Origin: Janthinobacterium psychrotolerans
Lineage (GTDB): Bacteria; Pseudomonadota; Gammaproteobacteria; Burkholderiales; Burkholderiaceae_D
Length of the DNA stretch: 64,000 nt
NCBI RefSeq assembly: GCF_001677885.1
Contig: NZ_LOCQ01000056.1
Location: forward strand, 209,567-273,566
Direction of reading: 5' to 3'
Part shown: piece after piece, positions 19,555 through 28,373 of the stretch
Position numbering within the stretch: position 1 is the first letter of the stretch
Layout: the number at the start of each line of letters is the position of its first letter
Notes under the pieces: generated by a model
The model's database searches: none
Told to the model about the DNA's origin: nothing
Seen by the model: only the letters and a program-made list of their open reading frames with translations
Made by a program: the position numbers and the translations under genes

Positions 19555-20636
19555 ACCTCGCCGTATCTTCGCCTGAGCTCTCGCCTGAGGCCTTCAGGCA
19601 GCAACGCTTCCCTGTCGGAGAACCGAGCGAAATCGCGGCCGCGCGCCGCGCCGGCAACATGCTGGCGCGGCGCATCGGTTTTGACGATGTGCGCACCGGC
19701 CAGCTGGCCATCGTCATCAGCGAAGCGGCCACCAATATCGTCAAGCACGCAGGCCACGGCGAGCTCCTGCTGCGCAAGGTCACGCGCGGCGCCATCCACG
19801 GCATCGAGGTGCTGGCCATCGACAAGGGGCCGGGCATGCGCAACGTGGCCCAGTACCTGCAGGACGGCCATTCCACGGCCGGCACCTATGGCGTGGGCCT
19901 GGGCGCGATCGGCCGGCTGAGCCAGGAGTTCGACCTGTATTCGCTGCCGGGCATGGGGACGGTGCTGATGATGGTGGTATGGGGCGCGACGGCCAACGCC
20001 GAAGTCCCCGCCGATCCCGGCTGGCAGGTTGGCGCCGTCTGCCTGCCTCTGGCGTCCGAGGAAGTGAGCGGCGACGCCTGGAATGTGGTCTTCGAAGGCC
20101 ATGAAATGAGCCTGATGATGGCCGATGGCCTGGGCCATGGCCCACATGCGGCCGAAGCGTCCGAGACCGCCAGCGCGCTGCTCGAGACCTGTGCTCCCGG
20201 CCTGGCGCCGCTGCCCGGCAGCTTTCTGAAACTGGCGCATGCCGCGCTGGCCGGCACGCGCGGCGCGGCGATGGCGCTGGCCCATGTCGACCGCGAACGG
20301 CGCGAACTGCGCTTTGCCGGCGTGGGCAATATCGCCGCCTGTGCGTTCGAAGACGGACGCTGCCGCCACCTGCTGTCGCATAACGGCATTGTCGGCAGCA
20401 ATCTGCGCAAGGTGCAGGAATTCCAGCATCCGTGGCAAAGCGGCAGCTTGCTGGTGATGCACTCGGACGGCCTGCACACACGCTGGGATCTGGACCAGTA
20501 CCCCGGCCTGTCGCGCTGCCACCCGGCCCTGATCGCCGCCGTGCTGTACCGCGATTTTTCGCGCGGGCGCGACGACGTCGGCGTGGTGGTGCTGCGCGAG
20601 CACCAGGCCGGCGAGGCACCGGCGGAGGCGGCATGA
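19539..20636 (+). CDS. GHKL ATPase fused to a SpoIIE/PP2C-type phosphatase
   Basis: The 365-aa protein joins two partner-switching activities. Residues about 20-145 are an anti-sigma-like kinase domain (VISEAATNIVKHAGHGELLL, DKGPGMRN, YGVGLGAIGRLS). Residues about 160-350 are a SpoIIE/RsbX-like phosphatase with MMADGLGHGPHAAEAS, FAGVGNIAA and HSDGL. A similar fusion (Pfam HATPase_c_2 plus SpoIIE) is found next to rsbRST modules in other bacteria, where RsbX resets the stressosome by dephosphorylation. It overlaps rsbT by 16 bases and the next gene by ATGA. Confidence 0.85.
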   Translation: MEAVLNLAVSSPELSPEAFRQQRFPVGEPSEIAAARRAGNMLARRIGFDDVRTGQLAIVISEAATNIVKHAGHGELLLRKVTRGAIHGIEVLAIDKGPGMRNVAQYLQDGHSTAGTYGVGLGAIGRLSQEFDLYSLPGMGTVLMMVVWGATANAEVPADPGWQVGAVCLPLASEEVSGDAWNVVFEGHEMSLMMADGLGHGPHAAEASETASALLETCAPGLAPLPGSFLKLAHAALAGTRGAAMALAHVDRERRELRFAGVGNIAACAFEDGRCRHLLSHNGIVGSNLRKVQEFQHPWQSGSLLVMHSDGLHTRWDLDQYPGLSRCHPALIAAVLYRDFSRGRDDVGVVVLREHQAGEAPAEAA

Positions 20637-22456
20637 GCCAGCGCATCCTGACGGCGGTGATCGGCAATGAACTCGACGTGGTCGGCGCGCGCCAGCGTGC
20701 GCGCCAGATCGCCGCCCTGTGCGGCTTCGGCGTGCAGGACCAGGTACGCATCGCCACGGCGGTATCGGAACTGGCGCGTAACGTGTACAACTACGCCGGC
20801 AGCGGCAAGATTCATTTCGCCATCGACGGCAGCACGGCGCCGCAGGTGTTCTCGATCCGCATCGAAGACCGTGGCCCCGGCATCGCCCAGCTCGATCGCA
20901 TCCTGGCCGGCCAGTACCAGTCGCAGACCGGCATGGGCCTGGGCATCCTCGGCGCGCGCCGCCTGATGGACCGGTTCGAGATCCACAGCGTGCCGGGCAA
21001 GGGCACCGAGATCACGCTGCAAAAGCTGTTCCCGCGCGAGGCGCCGCTGCTCACCGGGCCGAGAATCGGCGCGCTCTCGGGCAGCCTGCAGGCGCTGCCG
21101 TCCGATATCACCCTGGCCGAAGTGCAACAGCAGAACCACGAGCTGCTGGCGACGTTGGCCGAACTGAAAACGCGCCAGGACGAACTGCTGCAGCTCACGC
21201 GCGAGCTGGAAGACACCAACCGCGGCGTGGTGGCGCTGTATGCGGAACTCGACGAAAAGGCCGACCACCTGCGCCGTGCCGACCAGATGAAGTCGCGCTT
21301 CCTGTCCAACATGAGCCATGAATTTCGCACGCCATTGAGCTCGATTCGCGCGCTGTCCAAGCTGCTGATCGACCGCGTCGATGGCGAGCTGTCGGTGGAA
21401 CAGGAAAAGCAGGTGATGTTCATCCTGCAAAGCGCGGTCGGCCTGAACGACCTGGTCAACGACCTGCTGGATCTGGCGAAGATCGAAGCGGGCAAGGTCG
21501 ACGTCCACGCCAGCACCTTCAACGTGGCCGACCTGTTCAGCGCGCTGCGCGGCATGCTGCGCCCGCTGCTGGTGTCCGAATCGCTGAGCCTGACCTTCAT
21601 CGACCCCGATCCGGCGCTGGAGATGCACAGCGACGAAGGCAAGCTGTCGCAAATTCTGCGCAATTTCATCTCGAACGCGCTCAAGTTCACCGAAGCGGGC
21701 GCCATCGTTGTCAGCGCCACGCCGCTGCCGGCGCAAGGCGCGATCCGCTTTGCCGTCGCCGACACGGGCCTGGGTATCAGCGCCGAAGACCAGCAGCTCA
21801 TCTTCGAGGAATTCAGCCAGGTGGAAAACCATTTGCAGCGCAGGGTCAAGGGCACCGGCCTGGGCCTGCCGCTGTGCCGCAACCTGGCGACCCTGCTCGG
21901 CGGCAAGGTGGCGGTGGAAAGCACGCCCGGCACCGGCTCGGTGTTTTCCGTCACCCTGCCCGTACGCCATGACGCGCGCGCCAGCGACGACCCGATACCA
22001 GCGCCGTCAGGCCAAGCCGGCAGCGACGATCGCATCGCCGTGCTGGTGGTGGAAGACAACGCATCGATACGCCTGCTGTACCAGAAATTTTTGGCCGATA
22101 CCGAGTTTCGCCCGGTCTTCGCGCGCAGCGTGCACGAGGCCGTCGAGCTGTGGGAGCAGGAACGCCCCGCCGCCGTGCTGCTCGATATCTTGTTGCACGG
22201 CGAAAACTCCTGGCACTGGCTGGCCGAGCTGAAAAACGATCCGCTGCGCCGCCACGTACCTGTCATTATCGCCACCGAAGTCGAAGACCAGCGCAAGGGA
22301 CTGGCCCTGGGCGCCGACGCCTATTACATCAAGCCGCTGCTGCGGCCGCAACTGCTGGCCGGCCTGCGTGGCCTGATACCGCAGGATGGCCGCACAACAA
22401 TACAAGAATCACAGCAGGCCCTGTCGCGCCGCATGGCAACTCAACCCGGGAACTAG
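20633..22456 (+). CDS. RsbT-like GHKL domain fused to a histidine kinase and receiver
   Basis: The 607-aa soluble protein has an unusual order. Residues 1-135 are an RsbT-like ATPase (VSELARNVYNYAGSGKI, EDRGPGIAQLD, TGMGLGILGARRLMDRF). A coiled coil (about 160-215) leads to HisKA (FLSNMSHEFRTPLSSIRAL) and a second ATPase domain (FISNALKF, VADTGLGIS, GTGLGLPLCRNLA). A receiver domain follows (VLVVEDNASIRLLY) with LLDILLHGENSW and a KPLL end. The fusion could convert stressosome state into histidine phosphorylation. The ATG overlaps the preceding stop; the longer upstream frame is a shadow of the SpoIIE gene. Confidence 0.88.
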   Translation: MSQRILTAVIGNELDVVGARQRARQIAALCGFGVQDQVRIATAVSELARNVYNYAGSGKIHFAIDGSTAPQVFSIRIEDRGPGIAQLDRILAGQYQSQTGMGLGILGARRLMDRFEIHSVPGKGTEITLQKLFPREAPLLTGPRIGALSGSLQALPSDITLAEVQQQNHELLATLAELKTRQDELLQLTRELEDTNRGVVALYAELDEKADHLRRADQMKSRFLSNMSHEFRTPLSSIRALSKLLIDRVDGELSVEQEKQVMFILQSAVGLNDLVNDLLDLAKIEAGKVDVHASTFNVADLFSALRGMLRPLLVSESLSLTFIDPDPALEMHSDEGKLSQILRNFISNALKFTEAGAIVVSATPLPAQGAIRFAVADTGLGISAEDQQLIFEEFSQVENHLQRRVKGTGLGLPLCRNLATLLGGKVAVESTPGTGSVFSVTLPVRHDARASDDPIPAPSGQAGSDDRIAVLVVEDNASIRLLYQKFLADTEFRPVFARSVHEAVELWEQERPAAVLLDILLHGENSWHWLAELKNDPLRRHVPVIIATEVEDQRKGLALGADAYYIKPLLRPQLLAGLRGLIPQDGRTTIQESQQALSRRMATQPGN

Positions 22457-22457
22457 C

Positions 22458-23972
22458 ATGGCTCCGTACAATCATGGCGACGCACTGATATTGAATGTCG
22501 ATGACAGTGACGGCGCGCGCTACGCCAAGTCGCGCATCCTGACGCGCGCCGGCTTCAATGTGATCGAAGCGTCCAATGGCGGCGATGCGCTGGTCCGCGC
22601 GCGCAATGACCGGCCGGCCCTGATCCTGCTTGACGTCAAGCTGCCCGACATCAATGGCCTGGAAGTGTGCCGCCGGCTGAAAGGCAACCCCGAGACCAAT
22701 ACCATCCTGGTGCTGCAGACCTCGGCCTCGTTTATCGGCACGGCCGACAAGATCCGCGCCCTCGATGGCGGCGCCGACAACTACCTGGTCGAGCCGATCG
22801 AGCCCGATGAACTGATCGCCAACGTCAACGCCCTGCTGCGCCTGGGCCGGGTCGAGCGCGAGCTGCGCGAAGTGGACCGGCGCAAGGATGAATTCCTGGC
22901 CACCCTGGCGCACGAGCTGCGCAACCCGCTCGGGCCGATCCGCACGGCGCTGGCGCTGCTGCGCAAGCTCGATCCGGTAGTGCCGGCGATGCAGGAAAAC
23001 GCCCGTGCCACCATCGGCCGCCACACCGATCACCTGGTGCGCCTGGTCGACGACCTGCTCGACGTATCGCGTATTTCGCAGGGCAAGATCTCGCTGCAGT
23101 GGGAGCGGGTCAGCCTGGCCAGCTTCGTGAAAAGCGCGATCGAGACCAGTTCGCACATCGTCGAAGAGCGCGGCCATGCGCTGGAAGTGGCGCTGCCGCA
23201 GGAGGAACTGTGGGTACACGGCGACCCGGTGCGCCTGTCGCAGATCGTCGCCAACCTGCTGCTCAACGCGGCCAAGTTCACCGCGCCGGGCGGCGCCATC
23301 GGCATCAGCGCCGAGCGTTGCGGCGACCAGGTGCGCATCCGCCTGGCCGACAACGGCATCGGCATCGCCGCCGGCAGCATCGAGGCCATCTTCGGCCTGT
23401 TCGAACAGAGCGGCCATGTGCCGGACCGGGTGCAGGACGGCCTGGGCATCGGCCTGTCGCTGGTGCGCAATCTGGTCGAGCTGCACGGCGGCCAGGTCAC
23501 CGTGCAAAGCCCCGGCGTGGGCCTGGGCAGCACCTTTGAAATCATGTTTCCGCTCGATCTGTCGGCGGCGCCACCGGCCGTGGTCCAGGAGGCGCAGCCC
23601 GCCAGCATCAGCAAGCGCATCCTGGTGGTCGACGACAACGTCGACGCGGCCGACACCCTGGCCGAGCTGCTTGAACTCGACGGCCACGACCTACGCACCG
23701 CCTACACCGGCGCGCAGGCGGTCGAACGCACCATCGAGTTCAGGCCCGAGATCGTGTTTCTCGATATCGGCCTGCCCGACATCAGCGGCTATGAGGTGGC
23801 CGGCAAGCTGCGCCAGCTGCCGATCGCGCAGGACTTCGTGCTGATCGCGCTGACCGGCTATGGCCAGGAACACGACCGGCGCGCCGCGCTCGATGCCGGC
23901 TTCAACGACCACTTTGCCAAGCCGGTCGATTTCGGCAAGCTGGCCACCCTGGGGCTGCATGTTGGCAGATAA
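22458..23972 (+). CDS. Hybrid kinase with receivers at both ends (REC-HisKA-HATPase-REC)
   Basis: The 504-aa cytoplasmic protein begins with a receiver (LILNVDDSDGARYAKS, phospho-Asp in LILLDVKLPDINGLEVC). HisKA follows (FLATLAHELRNPLGPIRTAL), then an ATPase domain (ANLLLNAAKFTAPGG, LADNGIGIAAG, DGLGIGLSLVRNLVELHGG) and a second receiver (ILVVDDNVDAADTLAELLEL, FLDIGLPDISGYEVA, KPVDFGKL). It starts one base after the preceding stop, so it belongs to the rsb operon and can exchange phosphate with the upstream fusion kinase. No DNA-binding output domain is present. Confidence 0.9.
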   Translation: MAPYNHGDALILNVDDSDGARYAKSRILTRAGFNVIEASNGGDALVRARNDRPALILLDVKLPDINGLEVCRRLKGNPETNTILVLQTSASFIGTADKIRALDGGADNYLVEPIEPDELIANVNALLRLGRVERELREVDRRKDEFLATLAHELRNPLGPIRTALALLRKLDPVVPAMQENARATIGRHTDHLVRLVDDLLDVSRISQGKISLQWERVSLASFVKSAIETSSHIVEERGHALEVALPQEELWVHGDPVRLSQIVANLLLNAAKFTAPGGAIGISAERCGDQVRIRLADNGIGIAAGSIEAIFGLFEQSGHVPDRVQDGLGIGLSLVRNLVELHGGQVTVQSPGVGLGSTFEIMFPLDLSAAPPAVVQEAQPASISKRILVVDDNVDAADTLAELLELDGHDLRTAYTGAQAVERTIEFRPEIVFLDIGLPDISGYEVAGKLRQLPIAQDFVLIALTGYGQEHDRRAALDAGFNDHFAKPVDFGKLATLGLHVGR

Positions 23973-23985
23973 AATGCGCCCTCCA

Positions 23986-25089
23986 ATGCTACGCATCACC
24001 ATGATCCTCGGCGCCCTGCACGCCGTGCTGGGCTACCTGCTGCTGCCGGCCCTGCACCTCGCCTTGCCCGGCTTCCTGCTGGGCGCCGCCGTGCTGCTGG
24101 CCTCGACCATGCTGATGCCGATGACGATCTTCGCGCGCGCCATCACCCATGACACGCGCCTGGCCGACCGCCTGAGCTGGGCCGGCTCGCTGTGCATGGG
24201 ATTTTTTTCCTCGCTGTTCGTGCTGGCCGTGCTGCGCGAACTGCTGATGCTGTATCCGCCGGCGCGCCTGCATGAACAGGCCAGCGCCACCGGCGTGCTC
24301 GGCCTGGCGCTGCTGGCGACCATCGTCGGCTTTATCAATGCGCGCCGGACCGCGCGCGTCAAGGAAGTGACGGTCGCCATCGCCGGCCTGCCGCCGGCCT
24401 TGCAAGGCTTTACCATCGTCCAGCTGAGCGACATCCATGTGGGCGCCACCATCAAACGCGCCTGGGTCGAAGCGATGGTGGCGCGCGCCAACAGCCTCGC
24501 TGCCGATGCGATCGCCATTACCGGCGACTTCGGCGACGGCACGGTACCGCAACTGGGCGCGCATACGGCGCCGCTGGGCATGCTGCGCGCCCGCCATGGC
24601 GTCTTCCTTGTTACCGGCAACCACGAATACTATTCCGGCGCGGTACCGTGGGTGGCCGAATTTCGGCGCCTGGGCTTGACGGTGCTGATGAACCAGCACC
24701 AGGTACTCGAGCACGATGGCGCGCAGCTGGTGCTGGCCGGCGTGACCGACTATAACGCCGCGCATTTCGATCCGGGCCACACCAGCGACCCGCAAGCGGC
24801 GATTGCCGGCGCGCCGCCTGGCCTGCCCTGCATCGTGCTGGCGCACCAGCCGCGCAGCGCACCGGCAGCGGAAAAAGCCGGCTTCGACCTGCAACTGTCC
24901 GGCCACACCCACGGCGGCCAGTTCTGGCCGTGGAATTTGTTCGTGCCGCTGCAGCAGCCCTATGTGGCGGGCTTGCACCGCAGTGGCAAGCTGCAGGTTT
25001 ATGTGAGCCGTGGCACCGGCTATTGGGGGCCGCCGAAACGGCTGGGGGCGCCAGCGGAGATGACGAGGATTACGCTGGTGGCCGCCTAG
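23986..25089 (+). CDS. Membrane-anchored calcineurin-like metallophosphoesterase (YkuE/YaeI-like)
   Basis: The 367-aa protein has four or so N-terminal hydrophobic segments (about 5-130) and then a calcineurin-like domain. The metal motifs are complete: QLSDIHVG, TGDFGDG, VTGNHEYYSG and LSGHTHGGQFWP. Family members act on phosphodiesters such as UDP-diacylglucosamine-type lipids or unknown substrates at the membrane. Several in-frame ATGs precede the gene (23959, 23974, 23986, 24001); 23986 gives a sensible membrane start but is uncertain. It follows the kinase operon by 13 bases and is probably co-transcribed without evident functional link. Confidence 0.85.
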   Translation: MLRITMILGALHAVLGYLLLPALHLALPGFLLGAAVLLASTMLMPMTIFARAITHDTRLADRLSWAGSLCMGFFSSLFVLAVLRELLMLYPPARLHEQASATGVLGLALLATIVGFINARRTARVKEVTVAIAGLPPALQGFTIVQLSDIHVGATIKRAWVEAMVARANSLAADAIAITGDFGDGTVPQLGAHTAPLGMLRARHGVFLVTGNHEYYSGAVPWVAEFRRLGLTVLMNQHQVLEHDGAQLVLAGVTDYNAAHFDPGHTSDPQAAIAGAPPGLPCIVLAHQPRSAPAAEKAGFDLQLSGHTHGGQFWPWNLFVPLQQPYVAGLHRSGKLQVYVSRGTGYWGPPKRLGAPAEMTRITLVAA

Positions 25090-25838
25090 TCAGCCCAGCT
25101 GGCCATCCACGCGTTGAGGCGGGCCACCATCGCCGGCGTATTCAAACGCTCCACCGCGCCGTCAATGGCGTCACTGTCGCTGACCTCGAACAGCAGCACC
25201 GTTTCCTCACGCTCGGCACCCGTGCCGAACAGCCCTTCCCGGTCCAGCAGCTCCAGCGCCGCAATGCCCGCCTCAAACGCGCTGGCGCGTAACACCTCGA
25301 AATCGACATCAAACGGCAAGTCGCGATGCGCCTGCAGCAGCAGGCGATAAGCGCTGTCGAAATACGCGCCGCCCTCGTCAAACTGCCATTCCGGCGGATT
25401 CCACAGCATCTCGTCCTCGTCTTCCGCGCCGGCAAGCGCTTCGCCGCTGTTGGCCAGCAGGGAAATCGTCATGGCGCTGTCGTCGCTGTACAGGGCGTAG
25501 GCATTGAAATGCTGATCCGGATGCGCGGCGCGCAGGGCGGCAACGGCCTGGCGCGTGGCGTTGAGGAGCAAGGTGTGCAGCAGCGGCGCGTCGAACACGG
25601 CGGGATCGATCACGCTGGCGCGCTCCAGGGTGTAGCCCTCGGCCAGCGCGGCCGCGCAAAAGGCGGCATAGGCCGCCTGCGCCTGGTCCGCACTGGCATG
25701 CCTGGTGCGGTTTTCCTCGCCCCAGGTCATGGCCGCGCCTTCGGCGCTCCAGAAGGTGGTATCAAACACCCGTGCTTCGCGAAAATGCGCGGGCGCCGCG
25801 CCGTCATGGCGGTAAAACAGGCTGTAGTTGCTTGTCAT
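25086..25838 (-). CDS. Hypothetical protein, possibly DUF4303-like
   Basis: The 250-aa acidic protein starts MTSNYSLFYRHDGAAPAHF. The central part (FNAYALYSDDSAMTISLLANS, then WNPPEWQFDEGGAYFDSAYRLL) recalls DUF4303 proteins, small cytoplasmic proteins often linked to polymorphic toxin immunity; this is a weak recollection. There is no signal peptide. It converges on the phosphoesterase (stop codons overlap by four bases) and lies downstream of the LysR gene on the same strand. Confidence 0.5.
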   Translation of the reverse strand: MTSNYSLFYRHDGAAPAHFREARVFDTTFWSAEGAAMTWGEENRTRHASADQAQAAYAAFCAAALAEGYTLERASVIDPAVFDAPLLHTLLLNATRQAVAALRAAHPDQHFNAYALYSDDSAMTISLLANSGEALAGAEDEDEMLWNPPEWQFDEGGAYFDSAYRLLLQAHRDLPFDVDFEVLRASAFEAGIAALELLDREGLFGTGAEREETVLLFEVSDSDAIDGAVERLNTPAMVARLNAWMASWAD

Positions 25839-25858
25839 TGAAATCCATTCTGGTCGGT

Positions 25859-26782
25859 TCAATCCGGGTTCATCTGCGCCGCGAAATCGTGCTGGCGGAA
25901 CTGCTCCAACAGGTAGTCGACAAACACGCGCGTCTTGGCGGGCAGCAGTTTCTTGCCGGGGTAGTATAGCGACAGGGGGCCGGAATCGGCGCTCCAGCCG
26001 GGCAGCAAGCGGATCAGGGCGCCGCTGCACAAGGGCGCCAGCGCATGCGGCATTGGCAGCAGCGCCACGCCGACGCCGTCGATGGCCGCCTGCGCCATCG
26101 CTTCGGGGTCGTCGAAGATGGCGCGCGGCCGGTATTCGGCCACGCCCTCGCCGCCCTGGCCGTCGCGCAGCACCCAGCTGCGCAGGCGCCCGCTGCCGGC
26201 CGAACGGCGCGCAATGCCGTCCAGTTGCGCCAGGTCGGAAGGATGCGACGGCATCTGCCTGCCGCGCATATAGGCCGGTGACGCGGCAGCGACGATACGG
26301 ACGTGGCCCAGTTCGCGCGCCACCACGCCTTGCGTCAGTTCGATGCCGCCGCCGATGGCGACATCAAAACCTTCGCCGATCAAATCTACCTGGCGGTTGT
26401 CGAAATGGCAGTCGGGAATCACGCCCGGATGGCGGCGGATGAATTCGGCCAGCAGCGGCACCACATAGCTGCGCCCGAACGACGGCGCCAGGCTGATTTT
26501 CAGCACGCCGGCCGGCTGGCCGCCCTCCTCGGCCGCGTTGGCGATCGCCTCGCGCAAGGTGGCCAGCGCGCCACCAATCTGCTGCAAAAAACGCTCGCCG
26601 CCTTCGGTCAGGGTCAGCTTGCGCGTGCTGCGCTGGAACAGGCGCAGGCCCAGGCTGGCTTCGAGGCGCGCCACGTTCTTGCTGACGGCCGCTGGCGTCA
26701 GTCCCAGGCGGCGCGCGGCCGCCGAAAAGCTGCCGGCTTCGGCCGACAGCACGAATGATTGCAAATGATTGAGCGCTTCCAT
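25859..26782 (-). CDS. LysR-family transcriptional regulator
   Basis: The 307-aa product starts MEALNHLQSFVLSAEAGSFSAAARRLGLTPAAVSKNVARLEASLGLRLFQ, a complete LysR helix-turn-helix written here only in outline. The substrate-binding part begins near residue 90 (GVLKISLAPSFGRSYVVPLL). It resembles the DsdC/AaeR-like group that controls a neighbouring oxidoreductase. It is divergent from an SDR gene 122 bp away, the probable target. Confidence 0.88.
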   Translation of the reverse strand: MEALNHLQSFVLSAEAGSFSAAARRLGLTPAAVSKNVARLEASLGLRLFQRSTRKLTLTEGGERFLQQIGGALATLREAIANAAEEGGQPAGVLKISLAPSFGRSYVVPLLAEFIRRHPGVIPDCHFDNRQVDLIGEGFDVAIGGGIELTQGVVARELGHVRIVAAASPAYMRGRQMPSHPSDLAQLDGIARRSAGSGRLRSWVLRDGQGGEGVAEYRPRAIFDDPEAMAQAAIDGVGVALLPMPHALAPLCSGALIRLLPGWSADSGPLSLYYPGKKLLPAKTRVFVDYLLEQFRQHDFAAQMNPD

Positions 26783-26904
26783 GCCGCCATTCTACGCTCT
26801 CATTTGATACCAATGGTTGAAAGTGATTGTCGCCATTACCGGCTAGCGCAGTTGGGTCTACAGGCAGATACTGGCTGCTCCCAACCACTGATTGAAAGCC
26901 CATC

Positions 26905-27669
26905 ATGACTGCCACTCACAACACCACCACCCTGCCATTCACCGGCAAAACCGCGTTTGTCACGGGCGGCTCGCGCGGCATTGGCGCCGCCATCGTGCGC
27001 CGCCTGGCGCGCCAGGGCGCCCATGTCGTGTTTACCTATCAAAACTCCGGCAGCGACGCCGAAGCGCTGGCCGCCAGCGTGCGCGCGGCCGGCGGCCAGG
27101 CGCACGCGGTGAAAGCCGATGCGGCCGATGCGCAAGCCTTGTCGGCGGCCGTCGCCGAGGCGGCAAGAGTGACGGGCAAGCTCGATATCCTGGTCAATAA
27201 CGCGGGCATCTTTCTGCCCGGCGCCATCGACGATTTTTCCCTGGCCGACTTCGACAAGACGCTGGCCGTCAATGTGCGCGCCGTGTTTGTCGCCATCAAG
27301 GCGGCGGTGCCGCTGATGCCGTCTGGCGGGCGCATCATCAATATCGGCAGCACCAATGCGCACCGCATGCCGTTCGCCGGCGCGGCCGCCTACGCGATGA
27401 GCAAGTCGGCGTTGTCGGGCCTGGTCCAGGGCCTGTCGCGCGACCTCGGCCCACGCGGCATTACCATCAACAACGTCGAACCCGGCCCGGTCGCCACCGA
27501 CATGAACCCGCCCACCGGCGATTTTGCCGACCTGATGCACGGTTTGATGGCGCTGCCGCGCCATGGCACGGGCGAGGAGATCGCCGGCATGGTGGCTTAC
27601 CTGGCCAGCGAGGAAGCGGCCTTCGTGACCGGCGCGGGCTTGAAGATCGACGGCGGTTTTGCGGCCTAG
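26905..27669 (+). CDS. SDR family oxidoreductase (FabG-like)
   Basis: The 254-aa classical SDR has FVTGGSRGIGAAIVRRLA, NNAGIF and the catalytic YAMSKSALSGLVQGL. The C-terminal EEAAFVTGAGLKIDGGF motif is standard for the family. The segment VFTYQNSGSDAEALAA after beta strand 2 fits NADP use. It is divergent from a LysR regulator. Its stop codon overlaps the end of the decayed transporter on the other strand by three bases. Confidence 0.9.
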   Translation: MTATHNTTTLPFTGKTAFVTGGSRGIGAAIVRRLARQGAHVVFTYQNSGSDAEALAASVRAAGGQAHAVKADAADAQALSAAVAEAARVTGKLDILVNNAGIFLPGAIDDFSLADFDKTLAVNVRAVFVAIKAAVPLMPSGGRIINIGSTNAHRMPFAGAAAYAMSKSALSGLVQGLSRDLGPRGITINNVEPGPVATDMNPPTGDFADLMHGLMALPRHGTGEEIAGMVAYLASEEAAFVTGAGLKIDGGFAA

Positions 27670-28304
27670 GCGGACGCCTTCTTCGACAGATGGTCGCCGG
27701 AACCCGCCGGCAGGCGCCAGGTATCATCATGCCCAGCAGGCTGACCAGCGCCACCAGCACAAAGGCCAGGCGAAACTCGGCGGCGGCCATCTGCTTGATG
27801 CCGGCAGTTTGCACCAGCCAGTGCCCGAGCCGCACACCCAGCGCGCCCAGCGCCACGCCCAGGCCCATGGCGACCTGGAAGGCGGTGCTGAACAAGATGT
27901 TGGCGGCGGCCATGCGCGCTTGCGCCATGTCGGCAAAGGCGATGCTGTTATAGGCAGTGAACTGCATCGAGCGCGTCAGGCCGCCGACGAACAGCACGCC
28001 AGCGATCAGCCAGATGGGGGTGGCGGGCGTCAGAAAAGCGCAGGCCTGCAGGGACAGCACATTGATGGCGCCATTGACCGCTGATGGGAATGAACACGCC
28101 CAGAGTCAGCAGATAGGCGCTCACGCCGATATTCAAGTCCAGCGGCGCCACGCCGAACGACCTGGCGATGTCGGGCACGGCGGTGGTGATCACGGTGCCG
28201 TCGAGATTTTCCATGAAAAAGGCGCCCGCCACCAGCAGCGCGATCGAACGCGCCTTGCGCGCGTCATCAAGGTGTATGGCCGGTGTAGCCGCTTGAGCAG
28301 TCAT
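27666..28304 (-). pseudogene. Remnant of an MFS (DHA2-type) transporter with internal deletion and frameshift
   Basis: The start is a normal MFS N-terminus (MTAQAATPAIHLDDARKARS, then FFMENLDGTVITTAVPDIA with LNIGVSAYLLTLGVFIPISG). At about 28084 it jumps straight to late sequence in another frame (VNGAINVLSLQACAF, FVGGLTRSMQFTAYNSIAFADM), so the middle of a 14-helix transporter, roughly 230 residues, is missing. A second lesion near 27720 drops one C from a CCC run (minus strand); restoring it gives IPWRLPAGSGDHLSKKASA and a stop at 27666. It is last in a unit behind Rrf2 and an FAD oxidoreductase. Confidence 0.8.
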
Positions 28305-28373
28305 GGTGATTCCCGAATGGTCCAGGCGCCATTATCGCCGAAGCCCGTCCAACCAAAAGCTCAAGCGTCAGCG

